Positions 1 to 5,231 of a stretch of DNA of 5,462 nucleotides are shown piece by piece. A program made the position numbers and the translations under genes. The DNA is from Salsipaludibacter sp038233055 (GTDB taxonomy: Bacteria; Actinomycetota; Nitriliruptoria; Nitriliruptorales; Nitriliruptoraceae). Location: positions 1 to 5,462 of the forward strand of contig JBBSMS010000191.1 of the NCBI GenBank assembly GCA_038233055.1, given 5' to 3'. Below the pieces are notes generated by a model, which was not told the origin of the DNA, ran no database searches, and was given only the letters and a program-made list of their open reading frames with translations. How positions within the stretch are numbered: the first letter of the stretch is position 1; every line of letters starts with the position of its first letter.

Positions 1-264
1 CGTCGGCAAACAGCCGTGGGAACCGACAGCGCGAACAGCGTGGGAGACGGCCGTGGGGCGGGGCGGGGGGGGCCGGGGGCCCGGGCTGGCCGGTCGGTGG
101 GGGCCGGCCGGGGGCCGGCCCCCGGGCCGGGGGGGGGTCAGACCCCCCACGCCGCCCGCACGCCCCCCGCCCCCGCCCGCCCCGCCCCCCGCCCCCCCCC
201 CCCCCCCCCCACGGCCGTCTCCCACGCTGTTCGCGCTGTCGGTTCCCACGGCTGTTTGCCGACG
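1..264. repeat. Fold-back inverted repeat at the left window edge, 54-bp perfect arms
   Basis: Bases 1-54 are the exact reverse complement of bases 211-264, and four more G/C pairs extend the stem to 58/207. The window starts on the first base of the arm. The loop, 55-210, is very biased: its left half (55-137) is G-rich with runs of 8-9 G, and its right half (about 141-210) is C-rich and ends in 19 consecutive C. No gene is supported in 1-321. The real locus seems to run leftward from the endonuclease stop at 322 through 264-211 and then fold back on itself. A chimeric or fold-back assembly artefact is the likeliest source; a genuine hairpin structure is the alternative. Confidence 0.9.
192..210 (+). 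repeat. Poly-C tract of 19 bases
   Basis: Nineteen uninterrupted C form the inner edge of the right arm of the left fold-back. Together with the C-rich block at about 141-191 this mirrors the G-rich block at 55-137. Read inward from either arm, the strand decays into G, which is how signal loss appears in two-colour sequencing chemistry. A real homopolymer cannot be excluded from sequence alone. Confidence 0.85.
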
Positions 265-321
265 GCGGTTTCCCACGGCCATGCGCCACGGCCGATCGCG
301 GCGATTGTTCGATCCCGTTCG

Positions 322-1173
322 TCAACCGGTCGGACCACGGGCGTCGAAGCCGGTCAGACCAGGCAAGGGCGGGTCGTCCGTCGGTGGGCGGTCGGCCCGG
401 GCGGTCGGCGTGGCGGGCGCGGCCGGCGCCACCCGAGTGGGGGGCGAGGTCGACCTGGTCGGCGTGACCGGCGGGAGAGGAGCGGGACCGGCGCGGGGGC
501 GGGTGACCACGATCACGCCGTCGGGGCGTGTCCAGGTCGCCTCGGACGTCAACACGTCGTGGGAAACCGTCCAGCCTCGGTCGTGCACCAGGTGGTGGCA
601 GTGGTGGCACAGGGCAAGTCCGTTGTCGACCGAGGTCCCCCCGTCGTGGCGCCACCACTGCAGGTGGTGGACCTGGGTCCAGGCGATCGGGCGGGAACTG
701 CTGGGGCCACGGCAGCCGCGATCGCGAGCGTTGACGGCCCGTCGCTGCGGGCCGGACCAGTTCCGAGTCGCCCGCCCGACGTCGAGCACTTGTGACCGGG
801 CCGTCAACACGATCCGGCTGATGGAGGCGTCACAGGCGATGCGGCGGACGGCCTGGGGTGACAACAGGCCACCGAACGGGGTCTCACCGGGCGCGAGCGC
901 AGCCCAGGCGGGATCGTCGGGATCGACCGGCCCGCTCGCCTGGCCCGACCGGGCCGCATCCTGCCGGCTCAGGTCGCCCTGCTGGCCCGCATCGTCCGAC
1001 CCGTTCGGGCCGTCGTCAGCGCGGGCCGGCGGGCGCGCCAAGTCGGTCCCCAACATGGAAGCGGGCACGATGACCGACAGGTGGGGACGGGTGATTCCCC
1101 CGGTGCCGGGCACCAGTCTGCGGTCGAGCACCGCGTCCACGGCGCGTTCGAGCGCGTCATGGCGGCGCTGGTC
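322..1173 (-). pseudogene. C-terminal HNH nuclease segment of the endonuclease
   Basis: This frame starts with DQRRHDALERAVDAVLDRRL and HLSVIVPASML, passes through a low-complexity insert rich in D, Q and P, and reaches the conserved run PFGGLLSPQAVRRIACDAS. The HNH motif follows at about 720-595: GCRG..., AWTQVHHLQWWRHDGGTS, VDNGLALCHHCHHLVHDRGW. The His-His pair, the Asn of VDN and the LCHHCHH block are intact. The usual C-x4-C element (as in GCRFPGC) reads GCRGPSSS here, so the second zinc cysteine, expected at codon 699-697, is AGT serine. The tail is proline-rich and ends at a TGA at 322-324. Apart from the missing cysteine this part would be a normal HNH domain. Confidence 0.85.
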
Positions 1174-1175
1174 GG

Positions 1176-1520
1176 GTCGTGGTTGGTCGGGCCGGGCAGC
1201 GACCGGTCGATCGGCTGGTCGAAGGCGTCCATCATCGTCGCGAACTTGTCGCCGACCTCGCCGGTGAGGCACCCGCCCAGGTTCCACATGCCGTCGTCCT
1301 GACGGGCCCTGGACACCCCGCGGCGTGCGCGTTGCCGTTTCTCGTCCCGCAGGAGCGCCCCGACGTCCGCCTGTTGCTGCCGGGCCCGGATGTGGCGTCG
1401 CAGGTGTTCGGGCGAGCGGTCCGTGGCAACCGACAGCAAGTCCTCCTCGACTCGGTCCGGCGACCCCAGACGGCCGTCCCGGGCGGCGCCGACCACGGCA
1501 TCCGCCGCCTCGGCCGACAG
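1176..1520 (-). pseudogene. Middle DUF222 segment of the endonuclease
   Basis: This frame continues the family pattern with LSAEAADAVVGAARDG, then a charged helical part (EHLRRHIRARQQQADVGALL, RDEKRQRARRGVSRARQDDG), then the conserved MWNLGGCLTGEVGDKF motif. The stretch 'DGMW.L.G.L....G' is the hallmark core of DUF222, just ahead of the region that leads into the HNH domain. The preceding and following segments lie in other frames, each offset in the way a missing single base would produce. Confidence 0.8.
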
Positions 1521-1522
1521 CC

Positions 1523-2122
1523 GCCCGTGGCCAGTGCCTGCGCCGTCGCGGGCAGGCACTCGAGGTTGTTCGCCAGTCGTTCCATCCTGGCCGCGTCCCG
1601 TCCCGACCGGCCGGTGTTGGCCTTGAGCCACTCGGCCTTCGACGCGGCACCGTCGGCGGCGACCCCACCCACGCGATCGAGCGCGGCGACCGCTGCCGCC
1701 AGTGCGGCATCGGCCAGCCCCGACAAGCGCCGCAGGTGGCGGATCCGGGCCTGGACCGCAGCCGCGTCCATCCGCGCCAGCCCGTCGCGATCTCCGAGCA
1801 GCCCCGCCAATTCCTCGACGTGCCACCCGACGTGGCCGTCCGGTTCCGCGTCCGGGCCTGTGCCCGGGTCGATCCGGCTGCCGTCGCGGTCCGAGGCCCT
1901 TGGATCGGATCGACGGCCCGCTCGGTCGGTGCCGTTCGCCTCGGGCCGTGCCTCGCCGCCCCGGGGCGCGGCCCCCGGGGCCCACGCATGTTCGAGCGGG
2001 TCGACGTCGATCACGGCGGCCGGGATGGTGGTGGTGGGGATGCGGGCAGGCTCGACCCGGTACTCGCTGGTCTGCTCGGCCACGCATGCCACGAACCGTC
2101 GACCCGGCCGACGCCTGGCCAC
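1523..2122 (-). pseudogene. N-terminal DUF222 segment of the endonuclease
   Basis: This frame carries a linker rich in D, G, R and P and then an alpha-helical DUF222 start around EELAGLLGDRDGLARMDAAA, HLRRLSGLADAALAAAVAAL and AEWLKANTGRSGRDAARME, ending in ALATGG. The alternating Ala/Leu/Arg helices and the 'WLK/R..TG.S...A' motif are typical of DUF222. The GTG at 2122 is only the first possible start after an in-frame stop at 2147. It has no well-placed ribosome binding site, so I do not believe it is the natural start. Residues such as YRVEPARIPTTTIPAAVIDV just after it look like real coding sequence, which suggests that a frame break lies between about 2200 and 2110. Confidence 0.75.
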
Positions 2123-2146
2123 CCGCCGGTCGTGCCCGCCCGTTCC

Positions 2147-2233
2147 TCACCTGTCCCGTCCGCGTTGGGGTCGACCGCGGTGACACCGGTCAGGATGCCG
2201 GGCTCCCGGGGCCGGTGCGGTCAGGGTGGACAT
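2147..2233 (-). CDS. 28-codon open frame after the SOS promoter (leader peptide or displaced N-terminus)
   Basis: The frame begins with ATG at 2233-2231, with GAGGAG at 2249-2244 ten bases before it. It reads MSTLTAPAPGARHPD... and turns into arginine-rich, non-natural-looking sequence before the TGA at 2149-2147. One reading is that the first 12 or so residues are the true N-terminus of the endonuclease and that a frame break follows. The frame offset by one base there reads GILTGVTAVDPNADGTGEER, which has natural composition. The other reading is a short leader peptide. I favour the broken N-terminus. Confidence 0.4.
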   Translation of the reverse strand: MSTLTAPAPGARHPDRCHRGRPQRGRDR

Positions 2234-2243
2234 GTCGCGAGCG

Positions 2244-2249
2244 CTCCTC
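2244..2249 (-). promoter_or_regulatory. Ribosome binding site GAGGAG for the ATG at 2233
   Basis: GAGGAG sits ten bases upstream of the ATG at 2233, slightly longer than optimal but inside the transcript expected from the SOS promoter. It is the main reason to choose 2233 over the GTG at 2122 as the original start. Confidence 0.6.
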
Positions 2250-2255
2250 GGCAAG

Positions 2256-2269
2256 CGAACATGTGTTCG
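2256..2269. promoter_or_regulatory. LexA operator (SOS box)
   Basis: The minus strand reads CGAACACATGTTCG, which matches the Gram-positive/actinobacterial LexA consensus CGAAC-N4-GTTCG in both half-sites. It begins on the base after the -10 hexamer, so bound LexA would cover the expected transcription start and block the promoter. It lies 22 bases before the ATG at 2233. The operator therefore controls the DUF222/HNH gene. Confidence 0.88.
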
Positions 2270-2298
2270 ATCATATGCCATCAAGAGGTGACTGTCAA
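2270..2298 (-). promoter_or_regulatory. Sigma-70-type promoter of the endonuclease gene
   Basis: On the minus strand a perfect -35 TTGACA (2298-2293) is followed, after a 17-base spacer, by TATGAT (2275-2270), one mismatch from TATAAT. The A/T content stands out from the GC-rich surroundings. Transcription would start inside the LexA box and give a leader of roughly 25-35 bases carrying the GAGGAG ribosome binding site. Such a strong core promoter under a perfect repressor site fits tight repression with high induction after DNA damage. Confidence 0.85.
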
Positions 2299-2360
2299 GC
2301 AACGTGGTGATGTTCCTGGGGACAACCCTCGACGCATCGACCGCAGCGACCCGCGACACG

Positions 2361-2400
2361 GCGACGCCCCCGCCGACCGTGTGGTCGGCGGGGGCGTCGC
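2361..2400 (-). terminator. Perfect 18-bp stem-loop, likely terminator of the AIM24-domain gene
   Basis: Bases 2361-2378 and 2383-2400 are exact reverse complements around a four-base loop (GTGT on the plus strand), almost all G/C pairs. It lies 17 bases beyond the TGA of the AIM24-domain gene and upstream of the SOS promoter of the next gene. No T-tract follows on either strand. That is common for terminators in very high-GC actinobacteria, and it leaves open a role as a transcript-end stabiliser. It would keep read-through from the AIM24 gene from bypassing LexA control. Confidence 0.8.
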
Positions 2401-2417
2401 AACGGTGCCAATGTGCG

Positions 2418-3755
2418 TCAGTCGCCGGCGGACACCAGCACGATGCCACGGCCGGTGAGGTTGACGTGCTCGGCGTGCGAGACGTCGAGGTCGCTGCTCC
2501 ACGCGACCAGCGCACTGACGACGACGTCGATCCCGCCGACCGGGGACAACTCCTTGGCGCCACCGACGGCCGCGATGGCGACCCAGCCACCACCGGAGAC
2601 AGCGGTCGCGTCGTAGCCGACGATCCCGTTCGACGAGGCTTCGCGGTTCAGTCCGACGCTGTGCGCGACCAACGCGTCGTCGTGCACGGTGAGGCCGGCC
2701 GCGGGGACGTCCAGGATCGTGATCTCGCGTCCACCGGCGCCCACCCACATCGTGCCGGACCCGGTCGCGCTCAGCGACCCCGGGTGGGGGCTGTCACCCA
2801 GCGACACGTCACCGGCCGTGGCCACGACGCGACCATGGCGGACGACGACGCCGTCGCCGACCTCGACCTCCGCGATGGTGGGGTGGTCGACGCTGGCGTT
2901 GCTGATGCTGCCGCCGGTCGTGCCGGCGTCGGTCATGCCCGTGTCGGTCGCACTGGTGTCCGCATCGACCGCAGTCGCCGTGTCCTCGCCCCGTCCGCCG
3001 GTGGGGGCGTCGTCGGTGGTGGCGTGGTCCTCGACGTCGTGCGACGCGACCCCTCCGGTCGCCGCGACCCCGCCGGCGGCAGCAGCAGCACCGGCGGCTC
3101 CGGCACCACTGCCCCAGGCGGGTTCGTCGGTCGCGTCGGTGTGCGCGGACTCGTCGGTCGGTTCGGAGTCGCCCCGGGCCGGCAGGTCCTGGGACGGCTC
3201 GGGCGTCGCGGTGTCCGTGCTGGTGTCGCTCGAGTCGCCCCACGACGGCGTGTCATCGGCGGCAGCGGTGTCGCTCGAGTCGCCCCATGCCGGGGTCTCG
3301 CCCGCCGCGGTGGCCGTGTCGGTGCCGCTGTCGCCCCACGACGGGGTGTCGTCAGGCGTCGACTCGGCGGTCGTCGTCTCGGTCGTGGCCTCCGGTTCGG
3401 GGTCGGTCGTCCCGCCCCAGGTGGGGGTGTCGGTCCCGGTTTCCTGGCTCGCGGTCGTGGCGGCCTGGTCGGCCTTGCCCCCCGACGAAGAGGCCGAGGT
3501 GTCGGCCTGCGCGGTGTCCGGCTGAGTGGCGGTGTCGGCCTGCGTGGACTGGCCCCAGCCGCCGCCGTCCGCCGCGGCTTGGTCGGTCGTGGCCTGGGTC
3601 GTCTGCTGCGCGGCCTGGCCGCCGCCGTCGAGCGGATCGGTCGACATGTTCCCGGACTGGTCCGCGACGTGCTCGGTCCACTGGGTGCCGTCCCAGTAGC
3701 GCTGGGCGTGGCGGCTCAGGGGGTCGGGGTGCCATCCGGCAGGTGGGTTTGGCAT
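2418..3755 (-). CDS. DUF2510 / acidic WGDS-repeat linker / AIM24-like domain protein, 445 aa
   Basis: The ATG at 3755 has GAGGA seven bases upstream and starts exactly at a DUF2510 domain (residues 4-32: PAGWHPDP...RYWDGTQWTEHV). The frame is open further upstream, but that part has no conserved sequence. Residues about 37-282 are a long, probably disordered linker rich in D, T, S, A and G, with one lysine and no cysteine. It holds six degenerate copies of TPxWGDSxDT between residues 109 and 217. Residues 283-445 resemble the AIM24 beta-sandwich family (formerly DUF124): two repeats around SGTMWVGAGGREITIL and GGGWVAIAAVGGAKEL, each followed by a 'DDALVAHS' or 'SALVAWSSDLDVS' element. There is no signal peptide or membrane helix, so it is probably cytoplasmic or peripheral. 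DUF2510 is common at the N-terminus of actinobacterial proteins, often membrane-linked; its role and that of bacterial AIM24 proteins are poorly known. No frame break is visible. The domain calls are solid to moderate; function is unknown. Confidence 0.88.
   Translation of the reverse strand: MPNPPAGWHPDPLSRHAQRYWDGTQWTEHVADQSGNMSTDPLDGGGQAAQQTTQATTDQAAADGGGWGQSTQADTATQPDTAQADTSASSSGGKADQAATTASQETGTDTPTWGGTTDPEPEATTETTTAESTPDDTPSWGDSGTDTATAAGETPAWGDSSDTAAADDTPSWGDSSDTSTDTATPEPSQDLPARGDSEPTDESAHTDATDEPAWGSGAGAAGAAAAAGGVAATGGVASHDVEDHATTDDAPTGGRGEDTATAVDADTSATDTGMTDAGTTGGSISNASVDHPTIAEVEVGDGVVVRHGRVVATAGDVSLGDSPHPGSLSATGSGTMWVGAGGREITILDVPAAGLTVHDDALVAHSVGLNREASSNGIVGYDATAVSGGGWVAIAAVGGAKELSPVGGIDVVVSALVAWSSDLDVSHAEHVNLTGRGIVLVSAGD
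3105..3431 (-). repeat. Degenerate protein-level repeats, PxWGDS motif
   Basis: Within the linker of the AIM24-domain protein the copies are DTPTWGGT (109-116), DDTPSWGDSGTDT (135-147), GETPAWGDSSDT (152-163), DDTPSWGDSSDT (167-178), DLPARGDSEPTD (190-201) and DEPAWGSG (210-217). At DNA level the best match is a block beginning GTCGCTCGAGTCGCCCCA on the plus strand, seen near 3228 and near 3272. The fifth copy has lost its Trp (PARGDS). Confidence 0.8.
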
Positions 3756-3762
3756 TGCTGGG

Positions 3763-3767
3763 TCCTC
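3763..3767 (-). promoter_or_regulatory. Ribosome binding site of the AIM24-domain gene
   Basis: GAGGA lies seven bases before the ATG at 3755. It fixes the start at the DUF2510 domain rather than at the longer upstream open frame. Confidence 0.75.
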
Positions 3768-3888
3768 GAACGGTGGGGATGTGCACGATAGTGAGCAACA
3801 CGGGCCCCTGTCCGCCGCCGAACGTCCAACCGGCAGAATCCGTCCGGACGCGCGCTGCCGGGGCCGCTCGGACCCCGTCGACCACCGG

Positions 3889-4227
3889 TCATGGAGCGCG
3901 CAGGCCACGGGCCTCGTCGTTCGCGCCGGGTGGGGGGTTCGGGCCCGGGACGGGGTCGGGGGACGTCACGTCGCGACCGGTGCAGACCCAGCAGAACCAC
4001 GCGATCCGCAGTCCCGAGGGCGCCCACTGTTCGCCGCGTCCGGCCTCGCGCAGGATGGTCGTGCGGATGCCCTCCAGGTCGGTCGCCCCGCACAGTCCAC
4101 ACGTGGGCGTGGTGTCGCGGTCGAAGCCGGCCCCGCACGCCCCGCACGTGATCACGATCCGGTCCTCGACGCGCTCACCGGCGAGGTCGTCGTCCTCGCC
4201 ACAGGCCGGGCACGCGATCGCAGGCAT
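3889..4227 (-). CDS. Small double zinc-ribbon protein, 112 aa
   Basis: The ATG at 4227 has GGAGGA five bases upstream, and the protein starts MPAIACPACG. Four CxxC knuckles are visible: C6-C9, C28-C31, C43-C46 and C79-C82. The first pair of knuckles with 'ITCGACGAGFDRD' between them looks like one treble-clef or rubredoxin-like ribbon, and the third and fourth could form a second. The last 25 or so residues are proline- and glycine-rich and probably flexible. There is no membrane segment. Small actinobacterial proteins of this layout ('CPxCG..DLxGER..D.I.ITCGACG') are common and uncharacterised; nucleic-acid or protein binding is a guess. The same frame is open upstream into the YgjV-like gene, but the internal ribosome binding site and the conserved CPAC start argue for a separate gene. 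It ends 133 bases before the AIM24-domain gene on the same strand. Confidence 0.82.
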   Translation of the reverse strand: MPAIACPACGEDDDLAGERVEDRIVITCGACGAGFDRDTTPTCGLCGATDLEGIRTTILREAGRGEQWAPSGLRIAWFCWVCTGRDVTSPDPVPGPNPPPGANDEARGLRAP

Positions 4228-4232
4228 CGTCG

Positions 4233-4238
4233 TCCTCC
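4233..4238 (-). promoter_or_regulatory. Ribosome binding site of the zinc-ribbon gene
   Basis: GGAGGA sits five bases before the ATG at 4227, a near-ideal Shine-Dalgarno sequence. It decides the start inside a frame that is open for hundreds of bases upstream. Confidence 0.75.
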
Positions 4239-4289
4239 GGACACGCGTCGTCGAGGCCAGCCGCATCCAACCCGGCGACCCGACCCCGA

Positions 4290-4384
4290 CGCAAGGCCCG
4301 ACCGCGATGCACGGCCCGACCCGGTCCGGGCGCAAGGCCCGACCCCGACGCAAGGCCCGGCCGCGGCGCAAGGCCCGGCCGCAG
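4290..4384. repeat. 18-bp tandem repeat, five units
   Basis: Units on the plus strand are 4290-4307 (CGCAAGGCCCGACCGCGA), 4308-4325 (more diverged), a five-base insertion, then 4331-4348, 4349-4366 and 4367-4384, the last two differing at a single base. A decayed sixth unit may follow to about 4402. The core is GCAAGGCCCG. The array lies 63-157 bases upstream of the zinc-ribbon start, in DNA without a recognisable gene. Because 18 is a multiple of three, every frame stays open through it, which helps explain the long open frame here. Confidence 0.85.
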
Positions 4385-4689
4385 CGCGACGCCTGGCCAG
4401 TGTCAGAGCGGAGGTGCAAGATGAGAGGTGGAACGCCGCGACTGTGGAACCACTGCCGACAGGAGGGACCGAACATCGCGAACCTGCGGTCGCCAGCCGA
4501 GCAGTCGCCATCGAGGTGCGACGTGATGGCCGGGGCGGTTTCCGTCGTCGGGGCCGGGTCCAGACCGCATCGCATGGTCACGCCTCGCCCAATACCCCGG
4601 CTCGCCCGAGCACGACGCGGTGACCGGAAGGTCGCGCGGTGACGAACGGATCGGGGGCCTCGGAGGGGCGTCGGGTCGCCGCCTGTGCC

Positions 4690-5136
4690 CTGCTCGTGGG
4701 TGTCGTCGCGCGTGCCCAGCACGACCCCGGCCGGGAGCCCGTCGCGGGTGAGGAGGAGGGCGAAGCCGGTCGGCTCGTCCAGTTCGACGTCGGGCTGGAA
4801 CTGGCGGATGTCGGCGGCGTGGTGGTGCAGGAAGTCACGCAGGAATGGTGAGTCAGGCGGCACGACGACGGCGCCCAGGTCGCGTTCGCCGCGGAACTCG
4901 CGGGCCAGGAACCACAGGTTGAGGAGCGCGATCGAGCCGTTGGTCAACAGGATCGGGACCGATCCGATCACGAGTCCGTAGACCACGAACGTGCTCGACC
5001 CGGCCAGGGAGATCATCCGCAGCCTCAGCACCGACGTCATGGACAGCGAGGTGACCACCAGCGCCGAGGCCACGTATCCCACCAGTTCCTGCCACGCGAA
5101 CACGACATCGCGTCCCGGGTCCGGTGATGACGTCAC
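4690..5136 (-). CDS. YgjV-family inner-membrane protein, C-terminus missing
   Basis: From the GTG at 5136 (an alternative GTG is at 5103) the protein reaches QELVGYVASALVVTSLSMTS. Three hydrophobic segments follow: GYVASALVVTSLSM, MISLAGSSTFVVYGLVIG and VPILLTNGSIALLNLWFLA. They have the LR.ISL.GS..F..YG..IGS.P....N....LN..FL pattern of the YgjV group. A soluble part, SPFLRDFLHHHAADIRQFQP...FALLLTRDGLPAGVVLG, matches the longer members, which then continue as an acetyltransferase-like fold ('LDYV.P.YRD...GR'). Here family likeness stops at GTRDDTH (about 4696), so roughly 50-60 expected residues are absent. The frame has no stop until 3889, so read-through would fuse it to the zinc-ribbon protein. 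No good ribosome binding site was seen. The end at 4690 marks where the recognisable sequence ends, not a stop codon. Function of the family is unknown. Confidence 0.65.
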
Positions 5137-5139
5137 CGG
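5121..5139. promoter_or_regulatory. Inverted repeat at the YgjV-like gene start, possible operator
   Basis: CCGGTGA (5121-5127) and TCACCGG (5133-5139) are perfect complements around a five-base spacer, and the centre contains the 8-base palindrome TGACGTCA (5128-5135). It overlaps the GTG proposed as start at 5136-5134. A repressor bound here, or a small RNA hairpin, could block initiation. If the true start is the GTG at 5103, the element lies in the leader instead. Confidence 0.4.
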
Positions 5140-5231
5140 AGGATGCCACTTCTCGGGTTTCCTCGTGTCGTGGAGGTGTCCCGCACCCGACGATCGCCCG
5201 CCGCCCGGACTGACGCCGAGCGGATCGTGCC

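Larger units (their letters stand above)
322..2233 (-). pseudogene. DUF222/HNH endonuclease (13E12-repeat family), frameshifted
   Basis: The coding signal of one DUF222/HNH protein is spread over three frames. It passes from the first to the second at about 1520-1526 and from the second to the third at about 1173-1176. At each join, restoring one base gives a smooth protein (ATG-G-LSAEAADA; TNHDP-DQRRHDALERAV), and both joins fall in short G or C runs, so each looks like a one-base loss. The best start is the ATG at 2233, with GAGGAG ten bases upstream and a promoter and LexA box above it, but that frame stops at 2147, so the N-terminus is disturbed too. The repaired protein would be about 630 residues, long for the family. 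These proteins are presumed DNA endonucleases, often multicopy, of unclear cellular role. The breaks may be genuine decay or sequencing error. The intact neighbour at 2418-3755 argues against a uniformly high error rate. Confidence 0.85.
4228..4689. other. Gene-poor region between the YgjV-like gene and the zinc-ribbon gene
   Basis: This stretch stays open in one minus-strand frame, but its translation is Arg/Gly/Pro-rich without any family I recognise. It holds the 18-bp tandem repeat. I saw no clear -35/-10 pair, no stem-loop and no RNA gene. A minus-strand frame ending at a TGA at 4580-4578 closes with HRVVLGRAGVLGEA, faintly reminiscent of an acetyltransferase end, which could be a remnant of the missing C-terminus of the YgjV-like gene. 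Confidence 0.5.

Noticed and set aside
138..338. Minus-strand 66-residue frame with WET/WEP repeats ending in poly-Gly
   Set aside because: It overlaps the endonuclease end, has no clear ribosome binding site and reads into the low-complexity loop of the fold-back.
2120..2122. GTG at 2122 as the true start of the endonuclease
   Set aside because: It has no ribosome binding site at a useful distance. It lies about 150 bases below the promoter, while a well-placed ATG with GAGGAG exists at 2233.
16..3791. Long plus-strand open frames, such as 53-1267, 1325-2458 and 2304-3791
   Set aside because: They lie opposite the minus-strand genes, are rich in Arg, Pro and Gly, show no family motifs, and one runs through the poly-C tract. 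They are GC-driven shadows.
3785..3813. Promoter for the AIM24-domain gene with TATCGT at 3790-3785 and CGGACA 18 bases upstream
   Set aside because: Both hexamers match the consensus weakly, and such matches are expected by chance.
3756..3908. Upstream extension of the AIM24-domain protein to 3908
   Set aside because: The extra 51 residues are not family-like, include Cys-rich and Arg-rich noise, and would overlap the end of the zinc-ribbon gene. The DUF2510 domain starts at the ATG at 3755, which has a good ribosome binding site.
4290..4402. CRISPR array
   Set aside because: The 18-bp units are directly adjacent with no spacers and there are no cas genes.
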